A DNA stretch of 64,000 bases, taken from Methylomonas sp. LW13. Lineage in GTDB: Bacteria > Pseudomonadota > Gammaproteobacteria > Methylococcales > Methylomonadaceae. The position numbers and the translations under genes are program-made. The notes under the pieces are model-generated. The model searched no databases, had not been told where the DNA came from, and saw only the letters and a program-made list of their open reading frames with translations. Location of the stretch: positions 2,976,001 to 3,040,000 of the forward strand of contig NZ_CP033381.1 in the NCBI RefSeq assembly GCF_016865255.1, given 5' to 3'. Numbering within the stretch: the first letter of the stretch is position 1; each line of letters starts with the position of its first letter. Below are positions 1-8,776 of the stretch, one piece after another.

Positions 1-322
1 TCTACAATTATTATCGCGGCCCTAAAATACCGCTGGCCTAAATGCCTTTGGGGTAAAGGCTCTATCGAAGGCTTAAACCGTTTCAGGCTTCGACGAATGC
101 AGCCCAAACGGGGCAGCAGCGATAAATTGGGCCGATTTGCATGACAATGTCTTTGATACAAATGACGGCATTTATAGAATTTGGCGATTTTCGAGAACCA
201 AACTGATCGGGAGCTGCCGCTTACGCAATTGCCCGAACTCGACACGATTCCAGCTTTGCAGCGTACTGCCCAAGATGCGCTAACAAGATCACTTCACAGC
301 GATAGCCATTGACCAAACAACC
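1..322. other. gene-free stretch before the first gene
   Basis: No convincing gene was found here. A short hairpin of six base pairs (GCCTTT/AAAGGC) lies near positions 43-59, but it has no T-run and may be chance. A short open frame reads into a TGA just before the first gene, ending in residues like LPLTQLPELDTIPALQ. It has no clear start and could be the relic of a coding tail. The promoter of the downstream GGDEF-EAL gene should lie here, but no strong consensus was seen. Confidence 0.3.
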
Positions 323-3300
323 ATGAATAACGCGCCTTCACCCGCGAAACAGACAACGTTATCCGAAACAGTTGCTCCTTCATTTACCCGAGTTTTAATT
401 TCCAATATCGTGGGTTTGGTGATGTTGCTTGGTCTGGCGCTGTTAATAGGCATGACTTGGCAAAGCGTCGCCAGCACCGAAGAAACCACCCGGCGGGAGG
501 TGAAAGAAACCCTGGACCGCGCGACCGAGCGCCTGCAGATTTTGATTCGCGCGGCGGAGATGACAGCCGAATCCGCTGAACGTGCCGCGATAGCCCCGGA
601 GGTAACGGGCGCCACTTTACAATCGACACTGGAATATTCGCTGGCGGCATTCGAACAACGCCCGGAATTAAGTTATCTGGGCATTTCCTTGGCAGCTTCA
701 GGCGAATACGGCGCGTTGGAACGAACTGCAAATGGCGAGATTTTACTTTGGCTATTTCCGGGTGACCGCACGGAAGGCCCGCCTGCGCGAAAGTTCATAT
801 TGACCGAGCAGGGATTCGTGCTCCATCAACAGCTGTTTAACCAACACTACGATCCCCGCAGCGATGCGTTCTACGCAGCCGCTTTGCGCAGCCCGAGCGG
901 CGACACCTGGGTTCCGGCTTACCGCTGGGCGGCGCCATTTACAGGCAACGAGCCTTTGTGGGGCTTCAGCTACGGCAAAGTGCTGAAAGATGCGGGCGGA
1001 CGTTTGATCGGCGTTCTGGATGCTGACTTCGACATCCCGGCATTGAATAGCTTTCTAAGCGCCATAGGTACGGAATATCACTCCCGGTTTCAGGTCCTGG
1101 AGTTGGGAGCCGCTCCCCGCCTAATCGGCGATCAGTTGCAAGTAGGCCGAGCGCCGTTGCCCTTGCCTGCCGATTTGAGCCCTTTGCTGAATTTCACCGG
1201 CGAATTATTCCTAGACCGCATGCTATTGGAAGGCGAGCAACGCTGGGTTGCCGCCCGCCGCATGCCGCTGAAAGGCGGCATGTCTTGGTTGGTCATTACT
1301 TCGCGAAAAGTATCGTTTATCGAAGACATGCTGCGTCGCCAGTTGTATCAGGTGGGCGGTATGGGCGTGGCAATTACCGCAGGACTGGTGCTGGTCTCAA
1401 TGCGCATGGCCCGGCGCTTCGGCAAACCGCTGGCGGCGCTGGAGCGCCGGGTCGCCGGCATCGGTCATACCGAACTGGAACCCCCGGCGGCCGCCACTTT
1501 CGCCACGAACGAGTTCCGGGAAACCCAAATTCTGGGGGAAGCCCTCGACCACATGGCCGTGGCCGTTAAACAACTGCTGGAAGCCAAGGAACAGCAAGCC
1601 GCTTCTCTGGCCTTAAAAGGCGCAATTTTCGACTCCACTCACACCGCAATCTTTAGCCTGGATCACCAATTGACCGTTATAGAATGGAACGCCGCCGCAG
1701 AACGTTTGTTTGGCCTGGCGCGTGAATTCATTCTGGGTAAGGCCATCACCGATGCTGTGCTTGCGCCCGACGGCCACGCTGATTGGGCCGAGATTCTCAG
1801 CACCACCGATTCCGGCGCGTTTCAATTTGTCGGCACCCAAGGCGTATTCGACGCGGAATTGCGAGTGGCGGCTTTTACACGCAACGGTTTGGAAGTCCGC
1901 ACGCTGTTTCTAAACGACATCTCGGAACGACAACGCGCGGATGCCGCATTGCGGGAAAGCTTGGCCCGCTTCCACGCCGCCACCCGTGCGACCGGCGATG
2001 TCGTGTGGGACTGGGACTTCGCCAGCAACAACATCTGGTGGAGCGAGAACTTTCAAATTGTGTTCGGCTACACCACTGACGAAATTTTGCCTTCATTCGA
2101 CTTCTGGGCCCGCCGCATCCACCCCGACGACCGCGACCGCGTGGTTGCACACCTTCAAGCCACCGTAGCCGGCAGCGAGAACACCTGGTCCGAGGAATAC
2201 CGTTTTCGGCGCAAGGACGGCAGCTATGCCGACTTGTTTGATCGCGGCCAATTGCTCTGTGACGACACGGGACGCGGCGTGCGGATGATAGGTGCCATTC
2301 AGGACATCACCGCGCGCAAACAGGCCGAGCTGCAGATTCGCTATCTGGCCACCTACGACGGCCTCACCGGCCTGCCCAACCGCGACCTGATCCAGGACCG
2401 CATTGCCCAAGCCATCGCCCACGCGCGCCGCGCCGGCAATCAGCTGGCACTACTCTATCTGGATCTGGATCGCTTCAAGATAGTTAACGACGGCTACGGC
2501 CATCCATTCGGCGACGCGGTGCTGAAGGTCGCCGCCGAGCGGCTAGGCAGCCTGGTCAGGGACGGTGATACCGTGTCTCGCCTGGGTGGTGACGAATTTC
2601 TAATTTTGCTGACTGATTTAAATAAAGATAGCGATGCCTATTTCCTCGCCCAAAAAGTGGTCAGGCATCTTGATTGTCCGCTTCTGGTTCAGGGGCGTAA
2701 TATCCATTTGTCCGTGAGCATTGGCGTCAGCGTATTCCCGCAGGACGGCGAAACCGCCGAGGCGCTCATCGACAACGCTGACGTGGCGATGTACCGCGCC
2801 AAGGACCTAGGCCGCAACACCTGTCAATTCTTCACCCGCGAGATGAGCGAGGAAACCCTGCGCCGTGTCAATATAGAAACGCGCTTGCGGGAAGCGTTGG
2901 CATTGGGACAGTTTCAGCTGGCCTACCAACCCAAGGTCAACTTGAAAAACGGCCAAATTTCCGGCTGCGAAGCCTTATTGCGCTGGCAACATCCCGAAAT
3001 GGGTGCGGTATCTCCCGCTCAGTTCATTCCAATTGCCGAGGACTCCGGGCTTATCGTGCCCATTGGCGATTGGGTGCTGCGCGCAGCTTGCGCTCAGGCA
3101 AAAGCCTGGACAGACGCCGGTTTGCCACCGGTCTGTGTGGCGGTGAACATATCCGCGCGCCAGTTTCTACAGCAGGATGTGATCAGTTGGGTGATGAATA
3201 CGCTCGAAGACACCGGTCTACCGGCCGCTCAACTCGAACTGGAACTGACCGAGAGTTTGATCGCTCAGGATGTGGAGAAGGTCATCGCCACTTTTAGCTA

Positions 3301-3640
3301 GCTCCGGACCGCTGGCGTGAAGCTGTCCATAGACGATTTCGGTACCGGCTATTCCAGCCTCAGCTATCTGAAACGATTTCGCGTAGATACCCTGAAAATT
3401 GATCAATCTTTCGTGCGCGACATGCTCACCGATCCGGAAGATGCCACTATTGTATTGGCGGTGATTGCACTGGCGCACAACCTGGCGTTCAAGGTGATCG
3501 CCGAAGGCGTGGAAACCGAACAACACTGCCAGTTTCTGCGCCAACACCATTGTGACGAGATACAAGGCTATTACTTCAGCAAGCCGTTACCGGCATCAGC
3601 ATTCGAGGTCTTGCTGCGTACCGGCAAAAGCTGGGTATAA
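323..3640 (+). pseudogene. membrane GGDEF-EAL protein with PAS domains, interrupted by an in-frame TAG
   Basis: This encodes a c-di-GMP turnover protein anchored in the inner membrane. There is a membrane segment at about residues 25-46, a periplasmic sensor region, a second membrane segment at about 343-361, and two PAS domains at about 431-540 and 549-665. A GGDEF domain follows at about 674-830, with intact GGDEF at 755-759, and an EAL domain starts near 845 with EAL at 883-885. Codon 993 (3299-3301) is TAG, and the same frame then continues without a stop to 3640 with the rest of the EAL domain, including [10 protein letters not shown]. Read through, the protein would have 1105 codons. 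As written, translation stops before the C-terminal third of the EAL domain, so the phosphodiesterase should be dead while the GGDEF part may still work. A CAG to TAG change or a sequencing error would explain it. Confidence 0.85.
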
Positions 3641-3755
3641 ACGGCAGGCGCTTGGCGGGATGGGTTTTGCAAAGTTGAAGTTCGCCAATGCGCCGAGCGC
3701 TATTTCCGCTGCCGCCGTAAAAGGGGTATGTCTGTGATTTAATTGGCTGACAATC

Positions 3756-3771
3756 TGTGAAATACTTCACT
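3756..3771. promoter_or_regulatory. CRP-type operator upstream of the CRP-like gene
   Basis: The sequence TGTGA-N6-TCACT matches the classical CRP palindrome TGTGA-N6-TCACA at nine of ten fixed positions. It ends 94 bases before the proposed start of the CRP/FNR-family gene. Another TGTGA half site lies about 25 bases upstream. The regulator's recognition helix keeps the Ser-Arg-Glu of E. coli CRP, so autoregulation is plausible. This rests on sequence match only. Confidence 0.5.
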
Positions 3772-3865
3772 ATCATGACGCAAAATTAGTATGCTAGGCG
3801 TCAACTACAAACCAGACCGTTATCAAAAGCGGCACTCTACTAAACCAAGCGGTTATAGCCTCATC

Positions 3866-4531
3866 ATGCAAGCAGAAGTCATCGCCAGTCTGAACCACAT
3901 CCCCTTTCTCGCCGATCTGCCCGAGGAGGCTTTGGAAGCTTTGGCATCCAGGGCCAAGGTCATTAAATTTCCGAAAAAGGCCATGATCATCGCCGAGGGC
4001 GACCAGACCAGTTCGCTGTACATTATTTTGTCCGGCAAGGTGCGGGTGTTTGGCAGTAACGACAAAGACAAGGAGGTCACCTTATTGATTCAGGAGGCCG
4101 GCTCTTATTTCGGCGAACTGGCCTTGCTTAGCGACGAACCGCGTTCCGCCGCGGTGGAAGCCCAGGAAAAAACCGTGTGCGCGGTCATCGCCAAAACCGA
4201 TTTCATCCACTGGTTGAAACTACACCCCGATGCGGCGATTGCCTTACTTAAAGTATTGGCTGAAAAAGTCAGATTTCTGACCGAGAAAGTCAAACAAATG
4301 GCCTTGTCGAATGTGTACGAACGTACCATTAAGGTACTGCAAGACATGGCGGAAAAGGAAGGCGACGTCTACGTGATTCATAACCGCCCGACTCAGCAAG
4401 AGCTGGCGACCATGGTGGGTTCATCTCGGGAAATGATTAACAAAGTGATGAAAGAACTAACCAAAGGCGGTTACATCAGCGTCGACGAAAAAACGCTACG
4501 CATCGAAACCACCCCACCGGCCGCATGGTGA
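3866..4531 (+). CDS. CRP/FNR-family transcription regulator, CRP-like
   Basis: This is a 221-residue cyclic-nucleotide-binding regulator. The N-terminal beta-roll (about residues 15-115) keeps the phosphate-binding-cassette pattern FGELALL followed by PRSA, matching the GEL and RSA residues that bind cAMP in E. coli CRP. A long dimer helix follows, then a winged helix-turn-helix whose recognition helix reads GSSREMINKVMKEL. It has the Arg-Glu pair of CRP, with Lys where CRP has Arg185. No cysteine cluster for an FNR iron-sulfur centre is seen, so cAMP is the likely ligand. The open frame extends upstream to 3791, but the ATG at 3866 begins the homologous region and gives the usual family length. 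A CRP-type palindrome lies upstream. Two adenylate cyclase genes are in the same window. Confidence 0.85.
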   Translation: MQAEVIASLNHIPFLADLPEEALEALASRAKVIKFPKKAMIIAEGDQTSSLYIILSGKVRVFGSNDKDKEVTLLIQEAGSYFGELALLSDEPRSAAVEAQEKTVCAVIAKTDFIHWLKLHPDAAIALLKVLAEKVRFLTEKVKQMALSNVYERTIKVLQDMAEKEGDVYVIHNRPTQQELATMVGSSREMINKVMKELTKGGYISVDEKTLRIETTPPAAW

Positions 4532-4626
4532 GCTGCCTGTAGCGATTATCGGCAGCGCATGATCGCAACTGCACCTTGGGCCAATTGACAAAAATAAGAA
4601 AATCCCGAGCAAAGTTAATTATTACC

Positions 4627-4656
4627 TTGATCAGTTAGGGTTTCAGACTTTATCAT
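4627..4656 (+). promoter_or_regulatory. predicted sigma70 promoter of the FecR-barrel gene
   Basis: TTGATC (4627-4632) and TATCAT (4651-4656) are separated by 18 bases and match the -35 and -10 consensus at four and five positions. The start codon is 28 bases beyond the -10. A seven-base-pair hairpin (TCCGAAA/TTTCGGA) lies between and takes in part of the ribosome binding site. Confidence 0.4.
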
Positions 4657-4684
4657 CCGAAAAAAAACATCTTTCGGAGATAAA

Positions 4685-7600
4685 ATGCGCTGCCTTGTGA
4701 TTTGCTTCATGGTTTTATTTGCGCCAATGTGTTTGGCGGAAACCGATGCGACCGCGACAAGCTGTAGCGTGGAAAAAGCCGCCAGACTGGTTTCGCTGCA
4801 AGGCAGTTTATATTACGACGCCGGCGCGCAAGGCCAATGGCAACCGGCACAATTGGAACAAACTCTTTGCGAAGGCAGCAGGGTTAAAGTCGAAGCTTAC
4901 AGCCGCGCATCCTTGTTACTTCCGAACGGCATCACGCTGCGTTTGGCCGAAGGCACCGTCTTGACCTTAAACGGCATCGTCCCCAGCCAGCCCACTTTAG
5001 TCGATTTGCTGAAGGGCTTTGTGCATTTCATCAGCCGCACGCCCAAACAGTTACAAATCACCACACCCATCGCCAACGCCGGCCCGGAAGGCACCGAATT
5101 TGCGCTACGCGCCGATGATGCCAGCGCCGAATTGTGGGTTTACGAGGGCGCTGTGCGCTTTTTCAATACCTACGGCGACATTCACCTGAAAGCCGGCGAA
5201 GCGGGGCAAACCTTGTTGGGCCAGGCTCCGCGCGCGCAAATCGATCTTAAGCCCGCCGATGCGGTGAATTGGGCCTTGTATTACCCGCCGCTATCAGCCT
5301 ATGCGGAGCCGGACGCGCCGATAACTCCGGCTCTGCGTGCCGCGATTCAGAATTATCGGCAAGGCCGGATCGATTTGGCGCTAAGCGCTTTGGAGCGGAC
5401 ACCACCCGTTGAACAGTCGCCGGAGTTTTTGAAAACCCGTGCAGCAATCAGGCTGACAGTCGGGCAAAGCCAGCTGGCGATGCAAGACATTCAAGCCTTG
5501 CGAACCAGCAACGCGAATGACGCGGACGCTTCGGCTCTGGAAAGTATTCTGGCGCTGACCCAAAATCGCAAAACAGACGCGCTGAATCTGGCCGAACGTG
5601 CAGTAACGGCAAATCCGCAATCGGCAACCGCTTACTCAGCGCTGTCCTACAGCCAACAGGCCGGCTTCGAACTGGAAAAAGCCTTGGCAGCAGCACAGCG
5701 TGCCAGCCAGTTGGCACCTGACGATGCGATGACTTGGGCGCGGCTGTCCGAACTACAGTTGGCGCTGGGCTTGCGCGAAGAAAGCGCACAATCGGCGACT
5801 AAAGCCTTCATGCTCGACGCCAATCTGGAAAGAACGCAAACCGTACAGGGTTTTTCGCATTTATTTCGCGTGGATACTGCCCAAGCCATGCGGCATTTCG
5901 AATCCGCCGTCCAGCTGGACTCTACCGCGCCTTTACCGCGCCAGGGCTTAGGTCTGGCAAAAATCCGCAGCGGCGACCTGGAAGCCGGCCGCCGCGACCT
6001 GGAAATCGCCGCTATTCTCGACCCAAGCAATTCCTTGTTGCGCAGCTATCTGGGCAAAGCCTATTACGAAGAAAAGCGCCCCGCGTTGGCCGGCGACCAA
6101 TTCGACCTGGCAAAGCAACACGACCCGAAAGACCCGACGCCTTATTTTTACGATGCACTGCGCAAGCAAGCCTTGAATCGTCCAGTCGAAGCGCTGCGCG
6201 ACATGCAACAGGCTATAGAGCTGAACGAAAACCGCGGCGTATACCGCTCGAAACTACTGTTGGACGAAGACGCTGCGGCCCGCACCGCCAACTTGGCACG
6301 CATCTACAACGACTTGGGATTTGGCCGGGTGGCGTTGAAAGAAGCCTGGAAGTCCCTGGGCCAAGATGCCACCAACCCGTCAGCTCATCGTTTTCTATCG
6401 GACTCTTACGTCGGCCAACCGCGCTACCGCGTCGCCCGCGCCAGCGAACTGTTGCAGGCGCAGTTGCTGCAACCGATCAACATTACGCCGGTACAACCGC
6501 AACTGACCGGCGAGAATATCGGCGTGCTTAACAATACGGGTCCAGGCAACTTGTCGGCTAACGAATACGATACCTTATACACCGGCAACGGCGCACATAT
6601 GGTCCTGAACGGCGCTTACGGTAGTCGAGAGACCAAAACCGACACTGCCGTAATCTCAGGCGTATACAACAAGCTGTCGATGAGTCTGGGGCAGTTTCAT
6701 TACCAAACTGACGGATTTCGTCAAAATGACGATTACCAGCAAAACATTTACGATGCCTTTGCGCAATATACCTTCACACCTGACTTTAGCCTGCAAGCCG
6801 AGTTGAAATCGGAAGAACTAGGCGCTGGCGATGTGGCGATGCGTTTAAACGCATCGCACGATGCAACGCTGAGGGAAACCATCAAACAGGATACGGCGAG
6901 GATTGGCGGACGTTATCGAATCAATCCCGAACAAGATATTATCGCTTCGGGATTTTATACCTCCCGAAACGACACAACCAGCAATCATTTGGTTGATCTT
7001 AGTTCATCGAGACCACTCAATTGGAATATTTCCGACCCAACATCTGGAACAAAAAGTAACGGTTACCAAACTGAGTGGCAATATTTGTTTCACCCGGACA
7101 ATTTCGAACTGATCGCAGGTGTTGGCTATCTTAATTTAGATAACCACTTCAATTATAATAATAACATCAATTTTTTTGTGCCCCCCCCATTATTAAGAAA
7201 CTCCAGCACCCAGCAACAATATAACACTGACCGATTTAACGGCTACATTTATTCTAAACAATATTTATTGCCCGGAGTAATAACAACCATAGGTATTAGT
7301 TATGACTCGGTGAATAACCAGATCAATGATTTCCAATCGATAACACGAGACTCCAACGGCAGGAGCAGAACCTTTCAAAGTAAACCAAATATGTTGAGCC
7401 GAGACCAATTCAATCCAAAATTCGGCATCACCTGGAACCCATTCGACAACCTCACGCTACGCGGTGCAGTGTTTAGGACTATGAATCGTCAACTAGTGGC
7501 CAATCAAACCATAGAACCCACCCAAGTTGCCGGCTTTAATCAGTTTTTTGACGAAAACACCGATGCAAGAGCTTGGCGCTACGGATTGGGAACGGATTAC

Positions 7601-8158
7601 CAGCCTATACAAAACATATTCTTGGGCGGTGAAATTAGTTGGCGGGATAGTCAACAACCGTTTTCGGACAATGGCCTTATTGCCAACCAAAACCGAGCAG
7701 AGTCATCTCATCTCGCATACTCATACTGGACACCAACGGAATGGATGACACTTAAATCTGAATACCGATTCGATGCAACTGATAGAAGCTACACCGCTCG
7801 CAGAACGCAGTCGAACTCTCCGCAAAATGTGGAAACGCATCAAGTCCCCATCTCATTAAATTTATTCCATCCCGTTGGTCTATTCGCGAGGATTAGTGGC
7901 ACCTATGTTAATCAACACGTTGCCAGTGTCAGCAGTTCAGCTATCAATCCCTTAGATTATCGCAGTGAAGATTTTTGGACATTCGATACCGCCATAGGTT
8001 ATCGGATGCCGAGAAGGTTGGGTACAATTAACTTTGAGGTAAGAAACTTATTTGATAACAAATTTAACTATCAAAGCAATTTCGACGCCAGCGGCCCACA
8101 AATTAGTCCGTTCATACCTGAACGGCAGCTATTCGTAAAACTCAGTTTATTTTATTAA
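4685..8158 (+). CDS. FecR domain-TPR-outer membrane beta-barrel fusion protein
   Basis: This 1157-residue exported protein starts with a signal peptide (cut likely after CLA near residue 18). A FecR-type domain spans about residues 30-195. About ten TPR-like repeats occupy about 215-590. The C-terminal 500 residues alternate polar and aromatic residues and end in LFY, as in TonB-dependent outer-membrane barrels. No plug domain is apparent. FecR domains normally sit in the periplasm and report receptor state, so here sensor and barrel are in one chain. The gene is followed after 38 bases by a lipoprotein and then by a CHASE2 cyclase on the same strand, which suggests a shared envelope-signalling role. 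The substrate is unknown. The last 400 codons are more AT-rich than the rest. Confidence 0.8.
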   Translation: MRCLVICFMVLFAPMCLAETDATATSCSVEKAARLVSLQGSLYYDAGAQGQWQPAQLEQTLCEGSRVKVEAYSRASLLLPNGITLRLAEGTVLTLNGIVPSQPTLVDLLKGFVHFISRTPKQLQITTPIANAGPEGTEFALRADDASAELWVYEGAVRFFNTYGDIHLKAGEAGQTLLGQAPRAQIDLKPADAVNWALYYPPLSAYAEPDAPITPALRAAIQNYRQGRIDLALSALERTPPVEQSPEFLKTRAAIRLTVGQSQLAMQDIQALRTSNANDADASALESILALTQNRKTDALNLAERAVTANPQSATAYSALSYSQQAGFELEKALAAAQRASQLAPDDAMTWARLSELQLALGLREESAQSATKAFMLDANLERTQTVQGFSHLFRVDTAQAMRHFESAVQLDSTAPLPRQGLGLAKIRSGDLEAGRRDLEIAAILDPSNSLLRSYLGKAYYEEKRPALAGDQFDLAKQHDPKDPTPYFYDALRKQALNRPVEALRDMQQAIELNENRGVYRSKLLLDEDAAARTANLARIYNDLGFGRVALKEAWKSLGQDATNPSAHRFLSDSYVGQPRYRVARASELLQAQLLQPINITPVQPQLTGENIGVLNNTGPGNLSANEYDTLYTGNGAHMVLNGAYGSRETKTDTAVISGVYNKLSMSLGQFHYQTDGFRQNDDYQQNIYDAFAQYTFTPDFSLQAELKSEELGAGDVAMRLNASHDATLRETIKQDTARIGGRYRINPEQDIIASGFYTSRNDTTSNHLVDLSSSRPLNWNISDPTSGTKSNGYQTEWQYLFHPDNFELIAGVGYLNLDNHFNYNNNINFFVPPPLLRNSSTQQQYNTDRFNGYIYSKQYLLPGVITTIGISYDSVNNQINDFQSITRDSNGRSRTFQSKPNMLSRDQFNPKFGITWNPFDNLTLRGAVFRTMNRQLVANQTIEPTQVAGFNQFFDENTDARAWRYGLGTDYQPIQNIFLGGEISWRDSQQPFSDNGLIANQNRAESSHLAYSYWTPTEWMTLKSEYRFDATDRSYTARRTQSNSPQNVETHQVPISLNLFHPVGLFARISGTYVNQHVASVSSSAINPLDYRSEDFWTFDTAIGYRMPRRLGTINFEVRNLFDNKFNYQSNFDASGPQISPFIPERQLFVKLSLFY

Positions 8159-8196
8159 TTTAACTGCGAGAAACTTTAATCTATAGGAGAAATAAA

Positions 8197-8652
8197 ATGA
8201 ATATAAGAACTGCGTATAAAACCAGTTTGGTACTAATTTTGAGCAGCTTGTTAGTGGTAGGATGCTCTGCGATTAAGACATTCCTCGAAAAGCGCGTAGC
8301 TTTGGCTACTGGCGTCAATTTCGAAACAGGAAAAATCGTAGCACTGAATCCCGAGTCGGGCAAAGAAGTGGCGGCCTGCATCCAAAGTGCTGGTGACCGC
8401 GTCACCGATAAATCAAGCTCTGGCAACGCTACAAAATGTACTGTTGAATTACTTGTCAGCGACAACAATCCTGAATTGACAAACGCATTGGAACTTAGCA
8501 AAAAATTGATACAGGGCGAAATCAAGAAAAATGGTAAAACCAAATCGGCTCGTTTTGTCATCTCGGTGACCACTTTATACGAAGGCTCTGATTGCAATGT
8601 TGTGTACTCCGGTGGAAATCAATACGAGAATTGCAACGACAATGAGCGCTGA
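8197..8652 (+). CDS. small hypothetical lipoprotein
   Basis: This 151-residue protein has a lipoprotein signal peptide with lipobox LVVGC, so the mature protein begins at Cys23. A good ribosome binding site (TAGGAG) precedes the ATG. The mature part has two or three further cysteines (CIQSAGD, CTVEL, CNVVY and the C-terminal ENCND), which may form disulfides. I do not recognise the family. It sits between the FecR-barrel gene and the CHASE2 cyclase gene on the same strand, so it may be an accessory or coupling protein of that cluster. This role is inference from position only. Confidence 0.7.
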   Translation: MNIRTAYKTSLVLILSSLLVVGCSAIKTFLEKRVALATGVNFETGKIVALNPESGKEVAACIQSAGDRVTDKSSSGNATKCTVELLVSDNNPELTNALELSKKLIQGEIKKNGKTKSARFVISVTTLYEGSDCNVVYSGGNQYENCNDNER

Positions 8653-8776
8653 GTATCCCACTCAAGTATCTGTCCAATATTCGTCAACATAGACCACTAT
8701 TGGCCGAACCAACAGTAATAGATTCTGATTCCGCCTGCGGTCTTTGGCCGTGGCGGATAGGTTTCTATAAATCCTG

